Assembly: GCA_049999725.1 (NCBI GenBank)
Contig: JBNGIS010020611.1
Coordinates: forward strand, 1 to 58,377
Source: Haplomitrium mnioides
Taxonomy: Eukaryota; Marchantiophyta; Haplomitriopsida; Calobryales
Direction: 5' to 3'
DNA: 58,377 bases
Shown here: one piece after another, positions 34,036-46,673 of the stretch
Layout: each line of letters begins with the position of its first letter
Position numbering within the stretch: position 1 is the stretch's first letter
Notes under the pieces: model-generated
Seen by the model: only the letters and a program-made list of their open reading frames with translations
Told to the model about the DNA's origin: nothing
Database searches by the model: none
Position numbers and translations under genes: made by a program

Positions 34036-37000
34036 AGCATCATACATTCAGTTGTAATGCTAGACAAGAAAATGTCTTATCAAGAGAAAACATCATACAT
34101 TCAATCGTATTGCTAAACAAGCAAGCATCTCCTCAGATGCAAGCATCATAGATTTAATTGTAATGCTAGAAAAGCAAGCATCTTGTCAAGAGAAAGCATC
34201 ATACATTCAATTGTAATACTTGAACAACAAGTATGTCGTAAAGAGCAAGCATCATATATTTAAATGTAATGCTAGACAAGGAACATCTCCTTGAAGGCAA
34301 GCATAAAGCATTCAATTGTAATGCTAGACAAGCTCGCATCTCGCCAAGAGCAAGCATCATACATTCAGTTGTTGTGCTAGACAAGCAAGCATCTCGTCAA
34401 GAGCAAGCAACATACATTCAATTCTAATGCTAAACAAGCATGCATCTTCTATAGAGCAAGCATCATACATTCAATTATAGTGCTTGACAAGCAAGCATCT
34501 TGTCAAGAGCAAGCATCATACATTCAATTGTAATGTTAGACAAGCAGACATCTCCTCAAGAGCAAGCATCATACATTCAATTGTATTGCTAGATAACTAA
34601 GCATCTTGTCAATAGCAGGCATCATATATTCAATTGTTATGCTAGACAAGCAAGCATCTTGCTAAGAGCAAGCATCATACATTCAATTGTCATTCTAAAC
34701 AAGCAAGCATCATACATTCAAGTGTAATCCCGGACAAGCAAGCTTTTCATCAAAAGCAAGCATCATACATTCAATTGTAATGCTAGACAAGCAAGCATCT
34801 CGTTGAGAGCAAGCATCATACATTCTAGTGTAATGCTAGAAAAGTAAGCATCTTATCAAGAGCAAGCATCATGCATTCAATTTTAATGGTAGACAAGTAA
34901 GCATCTCTTTAAGACCAAGCATCAAACATTCAATTGCAATGCTAGACAACAAAGCATTTTGTCAAGTGCAAGCACCATACATTCAATTAATATGCTAAAC
35001 AAGTAAGCATCTTGTCCTGAGAAAACATCTTGCATTCAATTGTAGTGCTAGACAAGCAAGCATGTCATAAAGAGCAAGCATCAGACATTTAATTGTAATG
35101 CTAGACAAGCAATATCTCCTCACATGCAAGCATCATACGTTCAATTGAAATGCTAGATCAGCAAGCATGTGGTGAAGAGCAAGTATCAAACATTCAATTG
35201 TTCTGGTAGAGAAGCAAGCATCTCACCAAAAACAAGCATCATGCATTCATGTGCAATGCTAGACAAGCAACAGTTCGTCAAGAACAAGCATCATACATTC
35301 AATTGTAATGGTAGACAATGAAGCATCTCGTCAAGAGCAAGCATCAAACATTCAATTGCAATGTTAGATAAGCAGGCATCTTGTCAAGAGCACGCATCAT
35401 ACATTCAATTGTAATGCTAGACAAGCAAGCATCTCGTCAAGAGCAAGCATCATACATCCAATTGTAATGCTAAACAAGCAAGGATCTCCTCCACATTAAG
35501 CATCATACATTCAGTTTTAATGCTAGAAAAGCAAGCATCTCCTCAAGAGCAAGCATCATACATTCAATTGTGATGCTAGACATGCAAGTACCTTGTCAAG
35601 AGGAAGCCTAAAACATTCAATTGTAATGCTAGACAACAAGGAATCTTGTCAAGTGCAAGCATCATACATTGAATTGCAATGCTAGACAAGCAAGCATCTT
35701 GTCAAGAGAAAACATCATACATTCAATTGTAATACTTGAACAGCAAGCATGTTGTAAAGAGCAAGCATCATATATTTAAATGTAATGCTAAACAAGCAAC
35801 ATCTCCTTGAAGGCAAGCATCAAGCATTCGATTGTGATGCTAGACCAGAAAGCATCTTATCAAAGCAAGCATCATACATTCAATTGTAATGCTAGACAAG
35901 CAAGCATCTTGTCAAGAGAACACATCATACATTCAATTGTATTGCTAGACAAGCTGGCATCTCATCAAGAGCAAGCATCATACATTCCGTTGTTGTGCTA
36001 GACAAGCAAGCATCTCATCAAGAGCAAGCAACATACATTCAATTCTAATGCTAAATAAGCAAGCATCTTCTAAAGAGCAAGCATCATACATTCAATTGTA
36101 GTGCTGGAAAAGCAAGCATCTCGTCAAGAGCAAGCATCATACATTCAATTGTAATGCTAGACAAGAAAACATCTCCTCAAGAGCAAGCATCATACATTCA
36201 ATTGTATTGCTAGATAAGCAAGAATCTTGTCAATAGTAGGCATCATACATTCAATTGTTATGCTACACAAGCAAGCATCTCGTTAAGAGCAAGCATCATA
36301 CATTCAGTTGTCATTCTAAACAAGCAAGCATCATACATTCAATTGTAATGCTAGACAAGGAAGCATCTCTTGAAGAGCAAGCATCATACATTCAATTGTA
36401 ATAATAGACACGCAAGCATCTCGTCAAGAGCAAGCATCATACATTCAATTATAGTGCTAGACAAGCAAGCATCTTTTCAAGAGCAAGCATCATTCAATTC
36501 TAATGATAGAAAGGCAAACATCTTCTCAAGAGCAAGTATCATACATTCAATTGTAGTGCTTAATAAGCAAGCATTGTACATTCAATTGTTATGCTAAACA
36601 AGCAACCATTTTCTCAAGAGTAAGCATCATAAATTCAATTGTAATGCTAGACAAGCAAGCACCATATATTCAATTGAAATGCTAGACAAGCAAGCATGTC
36701 CTCAAAAGCAAGCATCAACATTCAATTCTTATGCTAGACAAGCCAGCATCTCCTTTAAAGCAAACATCATACATTCAATTTCAAAGCTAGACAAGCAAGC
36801 ATCTTGTCAAGAGCAACCATCATACAATTAATTGTAATGTTAGACAAGCAAGCATCTCCTCAAGAGAAAGCATCATACATTCAATTGTAATGCTACAAAA
36901 GAAAGCATCTTATCATCAACAAGCATCATATATTCAATTGTAATGCTAGACAAGAAAGCATCTTGTAAACAACAAGCAACATACATTCAAGTGTAATGCT

Positions 37001-39055
37001 AGACAAGCAAGCATTTCGTTAACTGCAAGCATCCTACATTCAATTATATTGTTAGACTAGCAAGCATCTCGTCAAAAGAAAACATAATATATTTAATTGT
37101 AGTGCTAAACAAGCAAGCATATTTTAAAGAGCAAGCATCATACATTCAGCTGTAATGCTAGACAATCAACATCTCGTCAAGAGCAAGCATCATACATTCA
37201 ATTGTATCGCTAAACAAGCAAGCATCTCGTCAAGAGCAAGAATCATACATTCAATTGTAATGCTAGAAAAAACAAGCATCTCATCAAGTGCAAGCATCAT
37301 ACATTAAAATGCAATGCTAGACATGCAACATCTCGTCAAGAGCAAGCATCATACATTCATATAGAGTGCTAGACAAGCAAGCATCTCGTCAAGAGCAAGC
37401 ATCATACATTCAATTGTAATGCTAGGCAAACAAGCATTTTGTCAAGAGTAAGCATCATATTTTCCATTGAAATGCTAGACAAGCAAGCATCCCGTCAAGA
37501 GCAAGCATCGTACATTCAGTTGTAGTGCTAGACACGCAAACATCTCGTCGAGAACAAGCACCATACATTCAATTGTAATGCTAGACAAGCAAGCATTTTA
37601 TCAAGAGCAAGCATCATGCATTCAATTCTAATGCTAAACAAGGAAAAATTTTGTCAAGAGCAAGCATCATACATTCAACTGTAGTGCTAGAAAATGAAGC
37701 ATCTTGTCAAGTGCAAGCATCATACATTCAATTGTAATGCTAGACAAGCAAGCATCTTGTAAAGAGAAGGCATCATACATTCAATTGTATTGCTAGAAAA
37801 GCAACATCCTATCAAGAGCAAGCATCATACATTTAGTTGTAATGCTAGACAAGCAAGGATCTTGTTAGGAGAAAGCATCATATATTCAAATGTAATGCTA
37901 AACAAACAAGCATTATACATTCAATTGTAGAAAAGCAAGCATTTGGTCAAGAGCAAGCATCATACATTCAACTCTAATGCTCGACAATCAAGCATCTCCT
38001 CAAGAGCAAGCATGATACATTCAATTGTTATCCTAGACAAGCAAGCATCCCCTCAAAAGCAAGCATCATACTTTCAATTGTAATGCTAGACAAGCAAGCA
38101 TCTCGTAAAGAGCAAGCATCATACATTCATGTGTAGTGCTAGAAAAGCAAGCATCTCATCAAGAGAAAGCATCATACATTCAATTGTAATGCTAGAAAAA
38201 GCAAGCATCTCCTCAAGATCAGGCATCATACATTCAATTGTGACGTTAGACAAGCAAGCATCTTGTCAAGAGCAAGCATCACACATCATTTGTAATCATA
38301 GACAAGCAAGCATCTTGTCAAGAGCAAGCATCATGCAATCAATTGTAGTGCTAGACAAGCAAGCATCTCATCAAGAGCAAGCATTACACATTCAATTGTT
38401 ATCCTAGACAAGCAAGCATCTTCTCAAAAACAAGCATTATACATTCAATTGTAATCTAAGACAAGCAATCATCTCGTCAAGAGCACGCATCATGCACTCA
38501 ATTGTAATGCTAGACAAGCAAGCATATCATCAAGAGTAACCATCATACATTCAATTGTAGTGCTAGACAAGCAAGCATCTCAAGAAGAGCAACCATCATA
38601 CATTCAATTGTAATGCTAGACAAGCAAGCATCTCCTCAAGAGCAACCATCATATATTCAATTGTAATGCTAAATAAGCAAGCATCTCCTCAAGATCAAGC
38701 ATCATACATTCATTTGTAGTGCTAGACAAGTAGACATATGCTAAAAAGAAAGCATCATACATTCAATTGCATTTCTAGATAAGCAAACATCTTGTCGATA
38801 GCAAGCATCATACATTCAATTGTAATGCTAGACAAGCAAGCATCTTGTTAAGAGAAAGCATCATACATTCGGATATCATCCTACACAAGCAAGTATCTTC
38901 TCAAAAACAAGCACCATACATCCAACTGCAATGCTAGCAAAGGAAGCATCTCGTTTAGAGCAAGCATGATACATTCAATTGAAATGCTAGACACGAAAGT
39001 CTCTCGTCAAGAGGAAACATCATACATTCAATTGTAATGCTGGACATACAAGTAT
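34036..39055. repeat. 53-bp satellite array in the gene 2 intron, left block
   Basis: About 95 monomers of about 53 bp, with core words GCAAGCATCATACATTCAAT and TGTAATGCTAGACAAGCAAG and then CATCTCGTCAAGA. Length variants arise by loss of single bases or of half monomers. The array starts right after the CETCKEIESL codons of gene 2. The open frames inside it are repeat-derived, not genes. Confidence 0.97.
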
Positions 39056-39060
39056 ACTGT
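39056..39060. repeat. Target-site duplication ACTGT (left) of the composite insertion
   Basis: ACTGT precedes TGTTGGGACT at 39061 and recurs at 49529-49533 after CCTAACA, and the satellite resumes in register. Confidence 0.8.
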
Positions 39061-39390
39061 TGTTGGGACTAAAAGAGAGTGCAGGGCATGGGGGGAGGAG
39101 CCTTGCTCTGCCTTGTCAACATACATACATATAGATAACAAGACATACATATATGACATATGAGAGAATGAAAGACATGAGGGAGAGGGGTGTGGATGAA
39201 AGAAAAATACACTACAGAGAACTGAAGGGAAATACATTTAACTTTATATAGTATGTGTTTCACTCCTTGAATAACAATCCAAGATAGGGTATTGATATTC
39301 CCCTGAAAAATGTCAAGATTCCTAATTCCATATTTCCCTAACTTCAATACCTACCAAAAATCCATCCTACTTACTACTCAAGGTGTACTT
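39061..39390 (+). repeat. LTR-start repeat, first copy
   Basis: It shares with 44866-45160 the words GGGACNAAAAGAGAG, GGGGGAGGAGCC, AATACATT..CTTTATA and ATACCT. The similarity fades after about 300 bp. Confidence 0.65.
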
Positions 39391-40975
39391 CGTGCGGTCT
39401 TCACCTTGTAGAGTCAACACAAAGCTTCAGACCCTCCAGCCTCATCATGTATGATAGTGACAAGCTGCCAAAACTCTCTGCTAGTGTCATCAGTTCCTGA
39501 CAGCAGGTTTTGATCCTCGATCTTCATGCTGAGTTTCTGCCACTCTCCGGAGGTAGTAGGAAAACTCAGCCATGATGATGCCTTGCACTTCACCAACCTT
39601 CCTCTCCAACTTCAACTTCAACAAGTAACAACTGCACAAAAACTCTACCACCAGCTACAAGGAATGGTCAGACCCCTTTACTTGGGCTGGACACCTTTTC
39701 TCGATTCCTGAAATCCCTCCAGCCTACTACAAACTCTCACATATGCACCCTTGGCCCGATTGCTGCTTTTTCAGTTTTCTGGTCTCAATTTCTGAGCCAA
39801 ACCTACATACAAACACACTTGTATCTCTAATAGAAATACTCCACAATTCCAACCTCCTTCTTACCCTTGCTAGTTGTAGAACAGAGTCTTCAACTTTTCT
39901 GCCCCGTGAATGTCACCCTACAGCTCTTTCCTCCCGACCATATTTACCAACTTTCCCTCCAACTTATCTTTTCTCCGTCCTCTTCTTCATGATCTTCAAC
40001 TTTTGGTGTCACTTTCTATCATGCCAGATGTGTTTGCTTTCTCAGAATAGAGCATATGTCACTTCATTTCAAAACAAGGATAGTTGACTCATCTAAGAAC
40101 TGAGTGTTGTGCCACTCATGTCAGATCAGGTTTTCCAGCCATTCATTTCATAACAGAGCTTGCTGCCTTGACCTTCTTCAAGCTTCCATCCCAATAAGTC
40201 CATTTTGATCTCTATGCATCCTTCAGTCTCCAAACCTACAGGCTTGCTCTAAGCTCAAACGAGAATGTAGGTGTGTTGCTCTGCTCAATTAATGTTGTTG
40301 CTCTGCCTCAACAAATATCTCCAGGTTGAATGAAAAGGCTGCTCCATTTCTTGATAAGCAAACTTCCTGAACTTGCTCCTTGTGCCCTCTCAATTTCTCT
40401 TCAAAAAAATGTCTCCAACACACATCATCACCTCTTGCGTTGCTCAATGATGGCTCACCATAGTCATTGAAGATTGTCTGAATGCCTCTTGATCTCTCTC
40501 AAAGACTACAAAGAGGGCTGAAATTGGGAGCCCCATTGTAGTTCTGCAGCCTGTGAGAACTCACCTATCAATTTTGCAGACATTAAGAACTCCATCCCTC
40601 TCTGGCTATCATGTTTTTTGTAAACAAAATGTTTGTTGCCTCCTCCTCTTGAGTGACTAAGAGTTGCTTAGTCTATTGCACATGCTCATTCATACTTTTT
40701 TGATCTATCAGCTTTTAGGCGCTGCTATTAATGCTCAACAAAGAATTTAGTTGTTGCTTGATGGATTTCAGAGCTCAATTAGCTGGACCACCAACACCTC
40801 CACTTACTGTGATTGGACATCCTTTGTTTCGTGCCCGTATCCTGCATTTTTCTCTTAGATTGCTGCAATGAGGGAATTATTTCCATTCCAATTCTAGTGC
40901 CATTTATCTCACCTTGCAAATTCTCCTCTCTCAAACGTCTCGCAACAAGTCTTTTGCTGCTCCAGGTTGCATGAT

Positions 40976-41338
40976 TGATACAGGTATTCGTGGAAACAGA
41001 GTGTTGAAGTAATATCAATCAAGCAGAAGATCACGAACATATACTCCCATGGTTGTAGTTCTACCATTGGATCTGTGATTCAGCAACCCTTGCAACTACT
41101 TCACCAACAGCTTCGTGGCGAAAAAATTGTAAAGCAGACAAAACACAGTTGATGGACCTTGACAGTTTCTAGTCATCTAAGGCTCCACATGGTCTATTTT
41201 ATTTTAGATCTCGTCAATCACTTCATGATATATTTTGAGCCTATACAACTCTTTGAGGTAGTCAGAAGAAAGAATGTTCATGCATAGCACTCTCTCCAGC
41301 ATGGAATCGGTTGGTTTACCAGTTGTCTAAACTTCCAT
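40976..41338 (-). pseudogene. PRP38B: Captured fragment of a PRP38B-type pre-mRNA-splicing factor gene
   Basis: Read on the minus strand from the ATG at 41338, the sequence gives TTGKPTDSMLERVLCMNILSS, DYLKELYRLKIYHEVIDEI, NKIDHVEP, NCQGPSTVFCLLYNFFATKL and LQGLLNH, and then directly SNGRTTTMGVYVRDLLL and YYFNTLFPRIPVS. These are the N-terminal PRP38 domain of the plant PRP38B/SRL1 family in order, but a block of about 45 residues between LLNH and SNGR is missing, with no intron in its place. Four in-frame stops are present. PRP38 proteins act in spliceosome activation; this copy cannot. After PVS the similarity ends. Confidence 0.85.
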
Positions 41339-41939
41339 GATTGCAACTGCACAATCACGCAGCTTTCACACTCTGATATGCTCCTAAACACATTTTAAAG
41401 TGTCAGATTTTCATTTCTGCTCCAAATCCCTACAAATTACTTACATTGGAAGTAGAGCTTTCCAACAAGCCAAAGTTTGCTTAATTTTGAGCAGAATTCA
41501 ACATGCAAAGGATTAGATTACTGGGAAGGGGTCAAGCAGTTGTATGCAACTCAAGAAATGCCATCACCTAGCCATCCACATTTTTGAACCCTCGTGCAGC
41601 TCTCTCCTATGACTACACTGAAAGCCAGAAATATTCCTCCCTTGATTATTCTCCACAATACATTATCCTTGCGATCCACTTCTTCCCTTGTTTTCTTGGC
41701 AGAGTGCACTGCCAAACCATCAAATTCATAGATCCACCCGGTGCTAACTCTGGCCTTGCCACAAAGCCACAAGGATGATCCTTTAGTCACGCCTTTCACT
41801 CCTCTGTAAGCCTGCCTCTTGAAATCTCACCCAACATAGCTACTTGTTATGTTGAAACTCCAGCTCGAATCCTCCAAAAACTGATTGAGGTTGGACCTAA
41901 AACTAACTCGTGATCATCTTTGTCTAAGACTAACAAAAT

Positions 41940-42502
41940 ATGCCAGTTTCTCAACTTCCCCTTCCTATCCACTTGCCATGCGGTTTTCAAAGAATTTTGG
42001 CAGCTCTTGGAAGTTGAGAGAAAATAATATATGGCAATAGAGCCATCGACCCCTCAAAGAGAGACTTTAGCATAACCAGATTTTTTGTGATTAGTGGTGA
42101 TCATAAATCATGTCTTCTAAAACATTTCAAGTAAAGGTGTCGCAAAGCCATCTAAACAGTACTTGAGATCCTTGTACATCTCGTTGCTCTAGTATTGGTC
42201 TCTAAATTGCTTGAATATGGAATTCGCAATGTTAAGAACTCCATTGATAACAAAGATATCTGGCGAAGACCTGATGCTCAACACCAACTCAAGCAGAAGC
42301 GTTTTCCATTTACTAGGAAAGTCATGTTTGCTGATGATAGATAGCGCCTCACTTAGTTGAGATTGAATTCTTGGAGGAATTTTGAGCCTCAATCCTACGA
42401 TAAGAGCCTTAATATGCTCCTTCTCGAACTCCCAGGTTGTTCTGCCGCTTGCTTCAAAAAGTTTTCAGCCTTCCTTTGGGGCTCAAGATCAGGGGCTAGT
42501 GT
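41940..42502 (-). pseudogene. XPO2: Captured fragment of an exportin-2 (CAS/XPO2) gene
   Basis: On the minus strand, an intron end TTTTATGCAG is followed at 42502 by codons for TLAPDLEPQRKAENFLKQAA and EQPG, then EFEKEHIKALIVGL, PPRIQSQLSEALSIISKHDF, INGVLNIANSIFKQFRDQY, YKDLKYCLDGFATPLLEMF and, after frameshifts, FYSLNFQELPKFFENRM. This is the N-terminal third of the importin-alpha re-exporter CAS in correct order. About 45 residues normally lie between EQPG and EFEKE and are absent without an intron, as in the neighbouring PRP38B fragment. Stops and frameshifts show it is a pseudogene. Confidence 0.85.
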
Positions 42503-43451
42503 CTGCATAAAACAAGGTGACAAAGTCCTCCGAGTCTCCTCTGTGTACTGCCTTGCGGCCTACAAATTCCAAACAATATCGATTGTAGCCCCACCGTCTC
42601 CTCTATTGCCTTTCATTCGTCAAAGCTTCCTCCCTTGTCATATAGAAAAATGGAGTTTGCAATACATCACATTGGTGAGAGAGCCCATCGCTCCCTTGTT
42701 TTATCTTTCTTTCCTCGACTGGGCACAGCCATTACAAAAGTCTCAAGATCAAGAAAGGAAAGGTTGTTGTGCCTTCTTGCAGTTAGACTGATCGCAGAAA
42801 ATGAACAAATTGCTTTCTCTCCCTACAAATAGAGGCCTTACCCATGCCCTTCACCTTTCTCCATCCTACCTTGAAAATGTATTTGCCTTGGCTACAATGG
42901 TTCAAGCTCTTTTTACCTTTCCATAGTAGTTCTATTTCCATGCCATAATTCGCACCTCTGCATTACTTCATCATCTGAGAGACTACGAGCACAACCATAG
43001 CCACGAAACAATCAGCATAGCTTAGCCTCCACTTCTCTGGCTAACTTGAAAAGCATCACCACTTACCGTAGAATAGAGCTCTCATATTGCAAGAGTTATT
43101 TGTCCTTCCATCATTATTCTACCAAGTTGCAACATCCACTACAGCAAGTATCCCACAAAGTACAAACATCCTCCGCATCCAACGCTGGACGTGAAACAAT
43201 AATCATCTCCAACCTATGAGCAAACAATTTTCCAACTTCTTTATGAAGTCTTCAATCAACAACTTGGACAGAGAGATTTGATCATCCTCTACAGTGCTCA
43301 AGCAATCATCCTTTGCATTACTCAAGCGATCATCCTCTGCATTGTTCAAGGTTCTAACACTTGCATTCAAAGGCGGATACCAATCAACCGGATGCTTCCT
43401 CAGACACTAAGAAACTAGTTCATCCCCACATAAGTTACTAGGACCAATGAC

Positions 43452-43720
43452 TCAAGTACTTATTTTCCCATTAGCCATGCGGTAACTGCCTTCCAAATAC
43501 CTTCGAACAATAAACAACATCCATTGTATAAGATCATCAGCTGAAACTATCATCTCCAATAAGGCGCTCCTGGTAAACAACCATGTGTGCATGATGCGCT
43601 TCATCAGATGCTTCCCCATGAATGCCTCCAGAACTCGCAATCCAAATTGTATGTAATCCAAATCGTCTGTAAGTCAAATAATTTCAACCATACGAGACAA
43701 TGATTGCAAAACAAAGGCAG
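43452..43720 (-). pseudogene. Unidentified coding-like stretch
   Basis: The minus strand reads AFVLQSLSRMVEI, one stop, then an open run to 43452 through LRVLEAFMGKHLMKRIMHTW and LIQWMLFIVRRYLEGSYRM. Its composition is that of a helical protein and not of a repeat shadow, and it lies on the same strand as the XPO2 and PRP38B fragments, so it may be a third captured host fragment. I could not assign a family. Confidence 0.35.
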
Positions 43721-44865
43721 CCTGTGTCCAAATGATGAGCCTGTTTAGATGTCATCCCCCCCTCCCCCCTCCTCCCTCCCCCTCCAATCAAGGGGTATAC
43801 TTCAACTTGGCTCATGGACAAATCAATGGTGTCAACCTTCCACAACACAATCTAGGAAAAAATATTGATTTGACAATGCCTTCACAAAAACAACGATCCT
43901 CTCTTCTGCCCCCAGCATTGCTTGCGCCTCCAAATTTTTAGGGTTTCCTTACCAATTACAGCGACATGCAGCCTTCTCAGCCTTATCTTCCCTTAGCAAC
44001 CACTATATGATCCACACAATTCAAAATATTTTCAACCTTTTGCAAGCTCTTCTCGATCCTCCAAGAAACTCAACCTGAGAATTGAAAACAAAATCTGCTC
44101 CAACAATTACCCTTGGAAATTTGATATTGAATGCTTTTAAGAATTTCAGGACAACTTTGCCAGCCTCCATTGTCATCAACTACTTTCTATGTCATGCTCT
44201 GATAGATGATAGAATGGCACTTTCTTATAGCCAAGAGATGCCACTTTGTTGTTCACCAATGATTTTGCTCCTCCTTGTGCTCCAACAAAGCTCTTCTAGA
44301 AGCTTCCCCAATCGCTTATCTTGTGACCTAACAGAATCTCCCTTTTGAATTGTGAGCGTCCCCTGCTCACAACCTCCTCCCGTTGATGATTGGGACTTCC
44401 ACAAAAAAAACATATAACAAAATAACAAATAGAAACAACATGAACATTTAAATCGGGAAAAAAATAGAATGCATTACTTGTAGCAAAGACAAACACCAAA
44501 CACAAACCAGAAACAAGAAAACCATACACACTTGAAGCAGTAACACAAGACTGACAAAGACAGGTTCAAGATTTCCACACGAATGTGCCAGGAAGAAAAA
44601 GAAGAGTTTTCGAAGAAGGGTTCTAATCTAATCCACAGCCTTTCTGGCCAACAATAAAGCAAATGGAAGAAACAGATAGGTGTGACACACCTCAATATCT
44701 GATCTATCACTGAAGCTATTGCACTTAAATCACTAGCAAGCAAAGCCACTTGCTTCTAGACCTAGTATAGATGAGTATTTTGGTTGAGCAACAAGTTCTG
44801 AAAACTACGATGTAGCATAGGTGAGTACTGGGAACCACATAAGTTCGAACATGCAATGACGCTAC

Positions 44866-45160
44866 TATTGGGACGAAAAGAGAGCGCAAGGCATAGGGGG
44901 AGGAGCCCTGCTCTAGTGTTCATTCAACACACATAACATAGCATAACGTTTGAGAAAGGAAAGGTGGTTGAAAGCAAAATACATTATAGAGGACTGAAGA
45001 GGAATACATTTATCTTTATAGACTTTGTGTCACCCTCTATTAAAAGTATACGTAACAATACAATGAGATCTTCCAACGATACCGAACTATGTAACTTCCA
45101 TACCTCAAAATCATATCTACATACATCCCTACCTACATCCATTGGTGTCCCTTGAAAACC
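44866..45160 (+). repeat. LTR-start repeat, second copy
   Basis: It begins TATTGGGACGAAAAGAGAG, with TA in place of TG, and parallels 39061-39390. Directly after it the gypsy integrase frame opens. Confidence 0.6.
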
Positions 45161-45690
45161 ATACTAACCAAAATTGTCTCGCATCACATATCTGATTGGG
45201 ATGAACATTTACCTGTGGTCTTATGGGCCAATCGCTCCATGACCAAGGTAGCTACAAGTTTTACACCATTCCACCTTGTCTACGAGCAAGAGGCCTTGCT
45301 GCCCATTGAAATACAGGTCCCTTCCTTGTGGGTTGCCATTTCCAATTGATAAGGACCCTTAGAGTCCTTGCAACACAGACTGGCAACCTTAGAGCAATTG
45401 CAAGAAGATAGGATTCAGGCCTCAGATTTACGCTTTGCTCACCAGCACCACATCAAGCTTACCCATGATAAAACAATCAAGAGAAGAACATTTGTGACCA
45501 ATGACCTAATTTTGGTATTCGACATGAGATTCTTGCAATTTGCCCCCAAGTTTACTACACACTAGTCTGGCCCTTACAAGGTGATAGTTGTCAATCCCCA
45601 TGGCTACCTGAGCCTTTCCACATTAGATGGTACAGCCTTTGTTGCCCTTGTAAATGCCAATCGTGTTAAACTCTATTGTGTATGAGTTGT
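45152..45690 (+). pseudogene. Gypsy integrase C-terminal fragment
   Basis: The plus frame gives DWDEHLPVVLWANRSMTKVA, TSFTPFHLVYEQEALLPIEI, then after a stop a linker and TNDLILVFDMRFLQFAPKF, SGPYKVIVVNPHGYLSL, LDGTAFVALVNANRVKLY. These are the end of the integrase core and the GPY/F domain of gypsy elements, in order. The catalytic core and everything upstream are absent. Confidence 0.8.
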
Positions 45691-45981
45691 ATCGTTTGGC
45701 GGTGTTTGTGGAGTACCTTGCTCAGTGTTCGTCAGTTTTTTCTTCCAAGTGTTCAGTTCCTTGCCACCATGCCACAACCCATCTTTGGGAATTCGAGCGC
45801 CGCAAGGCTATATTCTTCGCACAGGACGCTCAGAATTGAACCAAAGGATATGTTATGGTCTAGGATGGGAGATGAAGACGCACGCAATGAGAAGAAAAGG
45901 AGGAAGAAAGCAAGGAAAAGGAAGAAATCAAGTATGCAAGTGGCAGAAACAGCGAACAACGGACACTATCCAAACAAAAGT

Positions 45982-46081
45982 NNNNNNNNNNNNNNNNNNN
46001 NNNNNNNNNNNNNNNNNNNNNNNNNNNNNNNNNNNNNNNNNNNNNNNNNNNNNNNNNNNNNNNNNNNNNNNNNNNNNNNNN
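45982..46081. other. Assembly gap (100 N)
   Basis: This is a run of exactly 100 N inside the composite insertion. Short AAAAGACTTTT repeats on its right side may explain the assembly break. Confidence 0.99.
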
Positions 46082-46635
46082 CAAAAGTACAAAAGACTTT
46101 TAAAGATTCAATCAAAAGACTTTTTTAAGATGTAGTTAAAAGACTTTTTATTATATTTAAAGTAAAAAAAACTCTTTAGGATCTAGAAATATGACCGTAG
46201 GAATAATACAAGTCTTTGAAAATTATATGTACCAATCAGGTCAAGAAACGGATCAGACAACAACAACAATAGCTCGAATAGCCCAAAATGAAGGAAAATA
46301 GAGGAATATCGCTTCATCATGAAGAAAAAAAAAGAAAGACGTCATTTGTATGGGAGGTTTGTGTATGTGTGGGTGTATTGTAAAAGTGTACGAGTACATG
46401 TTTTGTGTTTTTTGTGGATTTTGAAAAAGTTATTTGGGTTAGTAAAATAATAGTAAAATATTTATTAAATATTTATTAACTAATATTAAATCTAAGCTGC
46501 CAGCCAAGCAAAGCCAAAAAAGACGGGTTAAAATGGATGGTGAAGATTTTCTTGATCCAAAGATGAAATTTAAATCAAAAAACAAAAACTCCCACATGTG
46601 GGAGTTAGGGCCACATAGAGAAAGAAGAGAGGGTC

Positions 46636-46673
<38 letters not shown>

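Noticed and set aside
34036-39055. CRISPR-like array of regular repeats
   Set aside because: Monomers are repeated head to tail at about 53 bp with no unique spacers, and the context is a plant genome; it is a satellite.
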